Below are positions 1 through 7,170 of a stretch of 7,911 bases of DNA, in pieces; the stretch's first letter is position 1, and the number at the start of each line of letters is the position of its first letter. Origin of the DNA: Gemmatimonadota bacterium (GTDB taxonomy: Bacteria; Gemmatimonadota; Gemmatimonadetes; Gemmatimonadales; GWC2-71-9); NCBI GenBank assembly GCA_025361465.1, contig JANYAG010000322.1:1-7911 (forward strand), read 5' to 3'. The notes below the pieces were generated by a model. The model made no database searches, was not told where the DNA came from, and worked only from the letters and a program-made list of their open reading frames with translations. A program made the translations under genes and the position numbers.

Positions 1-73
1 TCGCCCCCCGCCATTTCGCACGCACCCCCGCGCGACGACTGGCTTTACGAGCATCACCTGTGGCGCCCTCCCC

Positions 74-835
74 TCACCCGAGATCCAGCCTCGAGAAGTC
101 CACCTCCTCCCCAGGCCCAGCGCCGAACTTCCGCTTCCCCGCGCGCAGGCGCTTCTCGATGTTCTTGACCCCCTGCCCCAGCGCCCGCGCGATCTGGCGG
201 AGGCTCATCCCCTCTTGCCGCATCCGCATCACGTTGCGCTGACAACGGGTCAGGGCCGCCAGCGGCCGGCGGGGCCCATCGGCAAGCGAGGCGACCACCG
301 CCGGCGAGTGATAGCGCTTTCCCGATCGGAGCAATTCAATCGCCAGCTGCAACTCGACCAGGTCACTGCTCGCAAACACCAGCCCGGCGACGTCCGCAGC
401 GAGTGTCGCCGCGGTCAGCGCCCGGTTATCGGGCTCGCACACCACAATCGCCTGCGTGAAGATGCTCGCTCCCAGGGCTCCCTGGATGCCCGCGAGCAGG
501 CCCAGCCCGCATGCGCCCAAGGAGAACACAATCATCCGAGGCTTCACCTCGGCGACGGTCGCCACCAGCGCCTCGAGGGACGCCGTGGCCTCGGCGCAGT
601 CAAAGCGCGCCGACAGCGCCGTCGTCAAGGCCTGGGCGCCCATCCGTTGGCAGTCGAAGACCACTACGTCGTGCCGAGCCACGGCACCCGGCCCATTCGC
701 CGACGGGCTGTCCGAATCCACGAGGGAGGGCGCACTCTGTCGCCACGTCTCTGAATCGTCATCGGTGATGATCTCCACTCCGATGCATGCCCCGAGGCCA
801 CCGGCATCAAGCAGCGAGCCGGCGGCAGGGTACAC
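74..835 (-). CDS. LuxR/NarL-type transcriptional regulator with a degenerate receiver domain
   Basis: Predicted DNA-binding regulator of 253 aa from a GTG start at 835. Residues about 56-180 follow the layout of a response-regulator receiver: a hydrophobic first strand (HDVVVFDC), a third strand (RMIVFSLGACG), and an end of the form GLVFASSD...ELLRSGKRYHSPAV. Residues about 194-238 form a GerE-type helix-turn-helix (LTRCQRNVMRMRQEGMS, then LRQIARALGQGVKNIEKRL). The receiver lacks its usual chemistry: the phospho-acceptor Asp position holds Ser105, the conserved Lys position holds Ala155, and only one acidic residue (Asp61) remains of the metal-binding pair. Phosphorylation-independent control is therefore inferred. 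The start is uncertain. No good Shine-Dalgarno precedes 835, and in-frame GTG codons at 778 and at the VARHDV segment are alternatives, since the first ~50 residues look like linker. The gene stands alone downstream of the rplS terminator, with no histidine kinase gene in view. Target genes are unknown. Confidence 0.75.
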   Translation of the reverse strand: MYPAAGSLLDAGGLGACIGVEIITDDDSETWRQSAPSLVDSDSPSANGPGAVARHDVVVFDCQRMGAQALTTALSARFDCAEATASLEALVATVAEVKPRMIVFSLGACGLGLLAGIQGALGASIFTQAIVVCEPDNRALTAATLAADVAGLVFASSDLVELQLAIELLRSGKRYHSPAVVASLADGPRRPLAALTRCQRNVMRMRQEGMSLRQIARALGQGVKNIEKRLRAGKRKFGAGPGEEVDFSRLDLG

Positions 836-858
836 GGGTGCACTGTTGGGGGTCTCCA

Positions 859-887
859 GGTCTACCGGGCGGTTCCGCGACGGTCAA
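859..887 (-). promoter_or_regulatory. Candidate sigma-70-type promoter for the LuxR-type gene
   Basis: On the minus strand a TTGACC box (882-887; 5 of 6 matches to TTGACA) and a TAGACC box (859-864; 3 of 6 matches to TATAAT) are separated by exactly 17 nt. The site lies between the rplS terminator and the start of the regulator gene, where a promoter is expected. The -10 match is poor. Transcription would begin near 852, leaving a short leader of under 20 nt if the GTG at 835 is used. Confidence 0.35.
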
Positions 888-940
888 TGTGCGCCGCTAT
901 GCAGAGGAATTCGATCCAGATTGGCGAAGCCCACATGGGG

Positions 941-980
941 CGAAAAGCCAACGCCGGCGCGTGTGCGAGCCGGCGTTGCT
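941..980 (-). terminator. Rho-independent terminator after rplS
   Basis: Positions 949-958 (CAACGCCGGC) and 969-978 (GCCGGCGTTG) are perfect inverted repeats of 10 bp around a 10-nt loop. Allowing one bulged G, three-base AGC/GCT arms extend the stem. On the minus strand the stem is followed directly by GGCTTTTCGCCCC, a short T-run. The stem begins about 28 nt past the rplS stop, the expected place for the end of the ffh-rplS transcript. On the plus strand no T-run follows, so it appears one-directional. Confidence 0.8.
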
Positions 981-1007
981 GAAGTCGTGCAGCGAGGCGA
1001 GTCCGGC

Positions 1008-1367
1008 CTACCGCTCCTTGTCGCGATCCTCGGCGATGCGTGAGGCCTTGCCGCTCAGTCCGCGGAGGTAGTAGAGCTTGGCGCGGCGGACGCGACCGCG
1101 ACGGATCACCTCGATCTTGGCATACATCGGTGAGTGCAGCGGGAAGACACGCTCGACGCCGACACCAGCGGAAATCTTCCGCACCGTGAACGTCTCGCCC
1201 GGCCCGCCGCCGCGGCGTGCGATCACGACGCCCTCGAACGCCTGCAACCGTTCCTTGTCGCCTTCGCGCACACGCACCATCACCTTGACGGTATCGCCCG
1301 CATCGAAGGAGGGCATATCGGTGCGCAGGTTTTCGCGCGAGACCTTATCCAGCAGCTCCATTCCCAT
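1008..1367 (-). CDS. rplS: 50S ribosomal protein bL19
   Basis: Structural protein of the large ribosomal subunit, located near the interface with the 30S subunit. The 119-aa product matches the family along its whole length (E. coli L19 is 115 aa): MPSFDAGDTVKVMVRV, KERLQAFEGVVIARRG, FTVRKISAGVGVERVFPLHSP, and the basic end RRGRVRRAKLYYLRGLSGKA. The frame is open further upstream to 1502, but that part overlaps trmD and resembles nothing. An AGAGGA ribosome-binding site lies just before two in-frame ATGs at 1367 and 1361. The first is 4 nt and the second 10 nt from it, so the start is ambiguous by two codons. It is the last gene of the ffh-rpsP-rimM-trmD-rplS block, 32 nt after trmD and followed by a hairpin terminator. 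Confidence 0.97.
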   Translation of the reverse strand: MGMELLDKVSRENLRTDMPSFDAGDTVKVMVRVREGDKERLQAFEGVVIARRGGGPGETFTVRKISAGVGVERVFPLHSPMYAKIEVIRRGRVRRAKLYYLRGLSGKASRIAEDRDKER

Positions 1368-1399
1368 TGGTTCCTCTGCGCCGAGGCGCGGGTGATTCG

Positions 1400-2110
1400 T
1401 CAGGACTTCGCGTCCCCATCGCGACGCTCCGTTGCCGTGTGGGCCGCCCAGAGATCGGGCCGCCGCACCTGGGTGATTCGCTCCGCCTCCTGCTGTCGCC
1501 ATGCAGCGATGGCCGCATGATTTCCCGAGAGCAGGACCTCGGGCACCGCGGCCCCGCGCACTTCCGCGGGACGGGTGTAACTCGGCGGACTGAGCAACCC
1601 CTCGTAATGCGAGTCGGAACTGGCCGACTCATGATCGCCGATCGCCCCGGGGAGGAGACGGACCACCGCGTCGATGACGCAGAGCGCCGCTGGCTCACCA
1701 CCCGACAGGACGAAGTCGCCGATCGAAACTTCTTCGGCACCGAGGAAATCGACCACCCGCTGGTCGATGTCCTTGTAGTGCCCGCAGCAAATGGTCATCC
1801 GCTCATGCAACGACCACCGCACCGCGTCATCATGGGTGAAGCGGCGACCCCGCGCCGACATCACCATCACCGGGCCTGCCTCGCCCAGCGATTCCACTGC
1901 CTCGAGGAAGGGCTCGGCCTTGAGCACCATCCCCGCCCCGCCACCAAAGGCGGTGTCGTCGACCGTGTGGTGCTTGTCGTGCGTGAAGTCACGTAACTGC
2001 ACCAGCCGAAACGACACCTTCCCCGCCGCTGCTGCCCGCCCCGGAATGCTCGCCTGCAGGTAGGGCGTGAACACCTCGGGAAACAACGTCACCACATTGA
2101 TGGTGAGCAT
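1400..2110 (-). CDS. trmD: tRNA (guanine-N1-)-methyltransferase TrmD
   Basis: SPOUT-class enzyme that uses S-adenosylmethionine to methylate N1 of G37 next to the tRNA anticodon, preventing +1 frameshifting. It acts as a homodimer with a trefoil knot. The 236-aa protein shows the family order: INVVTLFPEVF near the start, DDTAFGGGAGMVLKAEP (about 51-67), the knot region CCGHYKDIDQRV (108-119) and IGDFVLSGGEPAALCVIDAV (130-149), then DSHYEGLLSPPSYTRP (166-181) and VPEVLLSGNHAAIAAWR. Asp166 aligns with the catalytic Asp169 of the E. coli enzyme. The usual YEGIDERV motif reads YKDIDQRV, so the Glu aligning with E. coli Glu116 is Lys113. ATG 2110 is chosen because a GGAG lies 7 nt upstream, homology begins there, and it lies 4 nt after the rimM stop, which implies translational coupling. 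The frame stays open to 2146 inside rimM without support. Confidence 0.97.
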   Translation of the reverse strand: MLTINVVTLFPEVFTPYLQASIPGRAAAAGKVSFRLVQLRDFTHDKHHTVDDTAFGGGAGMVLKAEPFLEAVESLGEAGPVMVMSARGRRFTHDDAVRWSLHERMTICCGHYKDIDQRVVDFLGAEEVSIGDFVLSGGEPAALCVIDAVVRLLPGAIGDHESASSDSHYEGLLSPPSYTRPAEVRGAAVPEVLLSGNHAAIAAWRQQEAERITQVRRPDLWAAHTATERRDGDAKS

Positions 2111-2114
2111 CGCG

Positions 2115-2642
2115 CTACTCCAGCAATCCCTCAGGCACCGAGACAATCACCCGCTTGGTTTCCCGGTCCATCAGCTTCACATATTCGGGCCGCAGCGGCA
2201 GCATGAACTCGCGCTTCGGTCCCTGGATCTCGATCACCGGCCCCTGCGGCAGCTCGTACACGTCGCTCACCAGGCCCAGTGGCTCGTCCGCCTCGTTCCG
2301 CACCGCCCAGCCGATCAGGTCGCGAAGGTAGACCTCCCCCTCAGCCAGCGGTGCCATCTCCTCGCGCGGCACCGCCAGGAACAACCCGCGGTATGCATCC
2401 ACCGCCTCGCGCTTGCCGTGATCGACCAGCCGCATCAGGCACTCGCGGTGATACGTCCGCGCCTGCTCGACCGTCACCGCTCCGATCACCTTCCCCTCCA
2501 AGTCCACCAGCTGGAGGACTCGCCCGGGCGTGAACACGCCGTCGGGATCGTCCGTGAGCGGGAAGACCGAGAGTTCACCCTTGAGGCCGTGCGGCTTGCG
2601 AACCCGGCCGACCACGATCGGGGGCGCTGCCGCGTCGGTCAT
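2115..2642 (-). CDS. rimM: 16S rRNA processing / 30S maturation factor RimM
   Basis: Assembly factor for the head of the 30S subunit; in characterised bacteria it binds ribosomal protein uS19 and supports 16S rRNA 3' domain maturation. The 175-aa product has the RimM N-terminal beta-barrel (VGRVRKPHGLKGELSVFPLT, residues 11-30) and a C-terminal PRC-barrel from about residue 100. That part starts at EVYLRDLIGWAV and ends with the family-typical MLPLRPEYVKLMD and RVIVSVPEGLLE. The length is normal. ATG 2642 is chosen because homology begins a few residues in and the codon lies 5 nt past the rpsP stop. The local ribosome-binding site is weak, so re-initiation after rpsP is likely. The frame extends to 2714 inside rpsP, but that part looks non-coding. 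Confidence 0.96.
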   Translation of the reverse strand: MTDAAAPPIVVGRVRKPHGLKGELSVFPLTDDPDGVFTPGRVLQLVDLEGKVIGAVTVEQARTYHRECLMRLVDHGKREAVDAYRGLFLAVPREEMAPLAEGEVYLRDLIGWAVRNEADEPLGLVSDVYELPQGPVIEIQGPKREFMLPLRPEYVKLMDRETKRVIVSVPEGLLE

Positions 2643-2647
2643 CAGGG

Positions 2648-2887
2648 CTAGACGCCCGCCTTCTTGAACAGCGACGCCACGGTGTCGGACGGGGTCGCGC
2701 CCTGCGCGATCCACTTCCGGGCCTTCTCGACGTCCACCGTGTACTGATCCTTCTCCTGCTTCGGCCGATAGGAGCCGATCAGGTCGATGAACCGGCCATC
2801 GCGCGGCGCTTCCTTGTCAGCCACCACGATGCGGTACATCGGGACACTCTTGCGCCCTTCGCGGCGCAGACGAATACGAACGGCCAT
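2648..2887 (-). CDS. rpsP: 30S ribosomal protein bS16
   Basis: Small-subunit ribosomal protein that binds 16S rRNA early in assembly. The 79-aa product is complete and typical (E. coli S16 is 82 aa): MAVRIRLRREGRKSVPMYRI, then VVADKEAPRDGRFIDLIGSY and VDVEKARKWIAQGATPSDTV, ending in LFKKAGV. A clear GGAGAGG ribosome-binding site lies 7 nt upstream of the ATG. It sits 24 nt after the ffh stop and 5 nt before rimM. In many Gram-positive and other bacteria a small KH-domain RNA-binding gene (khpA/ylqC) lies between rpsP and rimM; here it is absent. Confidence 0.98.
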   Translation of the reverse strand: MAVRIRLRREGRKSVPMYRIVVADKEAPRDGRFIDLIGSYRPKQEKDQYTVDVEKARKWIAQGATPSDTVASLFKKAGV

Positions 2888-2911
2888 GTGCTTGCCTCTC
2901 CGACGAGCGGT

Positions 2912-4249
2912 TCAACGCGGGGGGAATGAGCCTTTGCCGAAGGGGAGCTTCATCCCCGGCTTGCCCGCGACCTTCATGAACTTCTGCATCTGCTTGAACT
3001 GCGACAGCAACTGATTGACTTCCGCCACCGTCCGCCCCGATCCCCTGGCGATCCGCATCCGTCGCGAACCATTCATCACGTCCGGGTCCTTCCGTTCACC
3101 CTTCGTCATCGAGAGCACGATCGCCTCGACGTGCTTCAGGCGCTTGTCATCCATCGTCGCCGACTTAAGCATCGCGGCATTCACGCCCGGCAGCATGCCC
3201 AGCACATTCTTGATCGGCCCGAGCTTCTGCATCTGGCGCATCGCGGTAAGGAAATCCTCGAGGTCCAGTCCCTTCTTCGACTGCGCCTTCTTGGCGAGCC
3301 GGGCGGCCTCGTCCTCATCGACATGCTCCTGCGCCTTCTCGACCAGCGAGAGGATGTCGCCCTGCTGGAGGATCCGACCCGCCATCCGGTCGGGATAGAA
3401 GGTCTCCAGCGCGTCGAGCGTCTCCCCCGTGCCGACGAACTTGATCGGCGCCTTGGTCACCCCGTAGATCGACAGCGCCGCGCCACCGCGCGAGTCACCG
3501 TCCATCTTGGTCAGGATCACGCCGGTGATGCCGAGCACATCGTGAAAGCCCTTGGCAATCCGGACTGCGTCCTGCCCCGTCATGCCGTCGGCGACGAGGA
3601 GGATCTCGTGCGGCTTGATCGCTGCCTTCAGCCGGGCGAGTTCCTGCATCATCTCATCGTCGATCTGCAACCGGCCGGCGGTGTCGACGATGACGGACCG
3701 GGCGCGCGCCTTGCTCGCCGCCTCGATCCCGCGCCGCACGATGCCGACCACGTCGGTCACCCCCGGCTCGCCATGCACCCCGACCTGCACCTGCTCCGCC
3801 AAGGTCACCAACTGGTCGACGGCGGCGGGTCGATACACGTCCGCGGCCACCAGGAACGGCGCCTTCTGCTCGGCCTTCAACCGCCGCGCGAGCTTCCCCG
3901 CGGTGGTGGTCTTCCCTGATCCCTGCAGCCCGACCACCATGATGATGGTGGGCGGAATCGCGCTGAACGCGATCGGCGCCTGCTTCTCTCCCAGCAGCGC
4001 CACCAGCTCGTCATAGACGATCTTGACCAACTGCTGGCCGGGGCGAACCGCTTTGAGGACTTCCTGGCCCACGGCCTGCGCCTGGATCCGCTCGAGGAAC
4101 TCGCGGGTCAAGTCGAAGGAGACGTCGGCCTCGAGGAGGATCCGGCGGATCTCCCTAAGTCCTTCGCGGACCGCCTCTTCCGTCAACACCCCCCGACCGG
4201 TGAGACGGCGCAGGGCGTCGGTCAGCCGGGAGGAGAGCTGGTCGAACAT
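2912..4249 (-). CDS. ffh: Signal recognition particle GTPase Ffh
   Basis: Protein subunit of the bacterial signal recognition particle. With 4.5S RNA it binds hydrophobic signal sequences on translating ribosomes and delivers them to FtsY and SecYEG at the membrane. The 445-aa protein contains an N-terminal four-helix N domain (1-95) and a GTPase G domain with GLQGSGKTT (107-115), VYRPAAVDQL (138-147), DTAGR (189-193), DGMTGQDAV (221-229), TKMDGD (247-252) and GTGE (273-276). A methionine-rich M domain follows from about 315, with the RNA-binding GSRRMRIARGSG at 394-405. Length and order are normal. ATG 4249 fits the family start (MFDQLSSRL). AGAAGG precedes it at only 2 nt, so the ribosome-binding site is poor. 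It is the first gene of the conserved translation/secretion block. No convincing promoter was found in the 148-bp spacer upstream. Confidence 0.98.
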   Translation of the reverse strand: MFDQLSSRLTDALRRLTGRGVLTEEAVREGLREIRRILLEADVSFDLTREFLERIQAQAVGQEVLKAVRPGQQLVKIVYDELVALLGEKQAPIAFSAIPPTIIMVVGLQGSGKTTTAGKLARRLKAEQKAPFLVAADVYRPAAVDQLVTLAEQVQVGVHGEPGVTDVVGIVRRGIEAASKARARSVIVDTAGRLQIDDEMMQELARLKAAIKPHEILLVADGMTGQDAVRIAKGFHDVLGITGVILTKMDGDSRGGAALSIYGVTKAPIKFVGTGETLDALETFYPDRMAGRILQQGDILSLVEKAQEHVDEDEAARLAKKAQSKKGLDLEDFLTAMRQMQKLGPIKNVLGMLPGVNAAMLKSATMDDKRLKHVEAIVLSMTKGERKDPDVMNGSRRMRIARGSGRTVAEVNQLLSQFKQMQKFMKVAGKPGMKLPFGKGSFPPR

Positions 4250-4397
4250 AGCCTTCTAAGATAGGCGGGGACGGCAGGTTAGGGTAGGAGACAGTAACAG
4301 TGGCAGGGGCTGGAGCAGGATCGTCCCTCATCCTGAGCGAAGCGAAGGACCTCAGGTCCCTCCGCCCTCGCCTGCGGCTCGGGGTCGGGACGAGGAC
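4250..4397. other. Intergenic spacer between the metallopeptidase gene and ffh
   Basis: This 148-bp spacer is the largest gap within the minus-strand gene series. It contains the short repeat described at 4325-4360 and a GC-rich stretch (4361-4397). Near 4290-4318 there is a low-complexity purine-rich segment with two near copies of ACAGT. I found no good -35/-10 pair for ffh and no hairpin followed by a T-run to end the upstream genes. It may be read through, or may hold a promoter with an unfamiliar consensus. Confidence 0.6.
4325..4360. repeat. Short intergenic repeat element of the CATCCTGAGCGAAGCGAAGG type
   Basis: Positions 4329-4348 read CATCCTGAGCGAAGCGAAGG. The core contains a GCGAA tandem pair and is followed by the near-palindrome GGACCT-C-AGGTCC (4347-4359). 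From memory this motif recurs between genes in many unrelated bacteria; when wrongly translated it gives peptides such as 'VLRFAQDE' or 'SFASLRMT'. Only one copy lies in this window, so its repeat status rests on that recollection and not on anything visible here. Function is unknown; a REP/MITE-like dispersed element is the usual type of explanation. Confidence 0.55.
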
Positions 4398-5605
<1,208 letters not shown>

Positions 5606-5609
<4 letters not shown>

Positions 5610-6403
5610 TGGCCCACCATCATCGACAGGTACCAATCGAGGATCGCCGGGCCGACGATCCAGCACGCCGCGGCACCGAGGGCAAGAAAGATCCCGAACG
5701 GCACCAGCTTGTCCCGGCCCGCCAGCTTGAGCGGGAGGAAGATCAGCGTCCCGAGCGTCGCCCCGAGGAAAAGCGAGAGCAGCACACCCTGCCAGCCAAG
5801 GAAGGCGCCGATCATCGCCAGCATCTTGATGTCGCCACCGCCCATGGCATCCTGCCCGAGCAGCTTGGTCCCGAGCCACGCCACCACCCACAGCAGGGTG
5901 AAGCCGATTGCGGCGCCGAGAAGCGCCTGCGGCCACGGCAACATTCCACCGGCGACCGCGAGCAGGATGCCGAGCACCATCCCGCCGACCGAGAACTCAT
6001 CGGGGATGATGTACTCGCGCGCATCACAGACTGCGATGCCCAGGAGAATGGTGCCGAAGAGCGCCGCGCGGAGTGCCTCGATGTTCGCGCCGTAGTGCCA
6101 GGCGGCCAGTCCCCAGATCACACTGACGGCGAGCTCGATCAACGGATAGCGGACCGGGATCGGCAGCTTGCAATGCCGGCATTGGGCACGAAGCATCAGC
6201 CACGAGACCACCGGAATATTGTCGTACCAGGCGATCAGGTTGCCGCACTCCGGGCAGCGCGAGCGCGGCCGCACCACCGACTCCTCGGCCGGCCAGCGCA
6301 CGATGCAGACATTCAGGAACGAGCCAACCAGCAGCCCGATGGCCGCGGCATAGAGGGCGAACGGAAGCGCTTGAGGACCCACGCCCGCGATCAGGATGTG
6401 CAT
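5606..6403 (-). CDS. pilD: Type IV prepilin peptidase / N-methyltransferase (A24 family)
   Basis: Inner-membrane aspartic peptidase that cleaves the leader of type IV pilin or type II secretion pseudopilin precursors and usually N-methylates the new first residue. The 265-aa protein shows GSFLNVCIVRWP (27-38) and two zinc-binding CxxC pairs (Cys50/Cys53 and Cys75/Cys78) flanking NIPVVSW, as in bifunctional enzymes. The two catalytic aspartates are Asp127 (AVCDAREYIIPDE) and Asp191 (MGGGDIKML). About seven to eight hydrophobic membrane segments and the late PFGIFLALGA motif are also present. The ATG at 6403 lies within the end of the RNA methyltransferase gene (13-nt overlap), with an AGG about 7 nt upstream. 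The stop overlaps the next start by 4 nt. No pilin or secretion genes lie in the window, so whether it serves pili or type II secretion cannot be told; pilD and gspO are equivalent names here. Confidence 0.95.
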
Positions 6404-7155
6404 CGGGAGACCTGATAGAGCAGGATCGCCGCCGCGGCGGCCACATTGAGCGACTCGGCCGCCGGCTGGATCGGGATGCTCACCCGGCGCGCGGCCTGGG
6501 CAAGCACTTCCGCGGACAGTCCGGCGCCTTCGTTGCCGAGGGCGATGGCAATTGGCTCCTGCGGAGCATCCGCCAGGGTCTCGCCATCGACCGCCGTCGC
6601 CCAGAGTGCGACGTGCTTGCGGCCAAGCCAGGTGACCAGCGGCGCGATATCAGCGTGCATCGACGGCAGGCGGAAGAGCGCCCCCATGGCGGCGCGAACG
6701 ACCTTGGGATTGGCGAGGTCCACCGTCCCGGGGAGCGCGACGAGTCCGGCCGACCCGAACGCGAGGGCCGTCCGGGCGATGGTGCCGACGTTGCCGGGGT
6801 CCTGCACGCCATCAAGGACGAGGATCGGCCGTCCCGGTGCAGCGACGAGGTCCTCAAACGTCCATGCTCGCGGGGCGTAAATCGCGACGATCCCCTGGGG
6901 ATGTTCGGTGGCGGCGAGTTCGATCAAATCGTCGTCGCTGACGTCGGTCACCGGCACGCCCCGCTCGAGGAGCGCCGAGCGGAGGGCAAGCCCCCGCGGG
7001 GTCGCCAGCAGCGCCGGGGCGATGACGGCGCCCTTGCACGCAGCGTCGGCGGCAAGCATTTCTTCGACGAGGCGGACACCTTCGGCGAGGGCGAGGCCGC
7101 GGCGGTCGCGTCCCTTGCGGCGGTGCAGATCGCGGATCGTGCTCAGCAGGGCCAT
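6391..7155 (-). CDS. TrmH/SpoU-family RNA 2'-O-methyltransferase
   Basis: Transfers a methyl group from S-adenosylmethionine to a ribose 2'-OH of rRNA or tRNA; the exact nucleotide cannot be deduced from sequence. The 254-aa protein has an N-terminal substrate-binding part beginning LHRRKGRDRRGLALAEGVRL (10-29), and TEHPQGIVAIY before the linker. The three SPOUT/SpoU motifs follow: ILVLDGVQDPGNVGTIART (111-129, with the catalytic-type Asn and Arg), IAIALGNEGAGLS (202-214) and VSIPIQPAAESLNVAAAAAI (225-244). Length is normal for 23S rRNA methyltransferases of the RlmB/TsnR type. ATG 7155 fits the family start, but no Shine-Dalgarno lies upstream on this strand. A leaderless message or a promoter inside thiD is likely. 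The frame is open to 7269, but that portion lies antisense within thiD. It overlaps the prepilin peptidase gene by 13 nt. Confidence 0.93.
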   Translation of the reverse strand: MALLSTIRDLHRRKGRDRRGLALAEGVRLVEEMLAADAACKGAVIAPALLATPRGLALRSALLERGVPVTDVSDDDLIELAATEHPQGIVAIYAPRAWTFEDLVAAPGRPILVLDGVQDPGNVGTIARTALAFGSAGLVALPGTVDLANPKVVRAAMGALFRLPSMHADIAPLVTWLGRKHVALWATAVDGETLADAPQEPIAIALGNEGAGLSAEVLAQAARRVSIPIQPAAESLNVAAAAAILLYQVSRCTS

Positions 7156-7160
7156 GGGCT

Positions 7161-7166
7161 CGGAGG
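7161..7166 (+). promoter_or_regulatory. Ribosome-binding site deciding the thiD start
   Basis: CGGAGG lies 4 nt before the GTG at 7171. It is the only strong Shine-Dalgarno in the region, and it picks this GTG over the plus-strand ATG at 7154, which is in another frame. It sits inside the 15-bp gap between the two divergent start codons. Confidence 0.7.
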
Positions 7167-7170
7167 CAAA

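Noticed and set aside
1..73. Possible end of another gene or a terminator at the left edge
   Set aside because: Only 73 bases follow the regulator stop. I saw no stem with a T-run and no motif-bearing frame.
456..1043. 195-codon open frame on the plus strand across the regulator, the gap and rplS
   Set aside because: It crosses the rplS terminator and runs antisense to two supported genes, with no recognisable motif.
1368..1502. N-terminal extension of bL19
   Set aside because: It overlaps trmD in another frame and is absent from the family. The AGAGGA site before ATG 1367/1361 supports the short form.
3131..3919. 262-codon open frame on the plus strand inside ffh
   Set aside because: Fully antisense to the GTPase and M domains of ffh. 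The His/Arg/Leu-rich translation is typical of a shadow frame.
4255..4300. TATCTT and TAACCT as -10 boxes for ffh
   Set aside because: No acceptable -35 hexamer lies 16-18 nt upstream of either, and TATCTT runs almost into the ribosome-binding site.
5610..5936. N-terminal extension of the metallopeptidase frame
   Set aside because: It lies within the prepilin peptidase coding region in another frame and would place the lipoprotein signal internally. The GTG at 5609 with GTGA overlap explains the start better.
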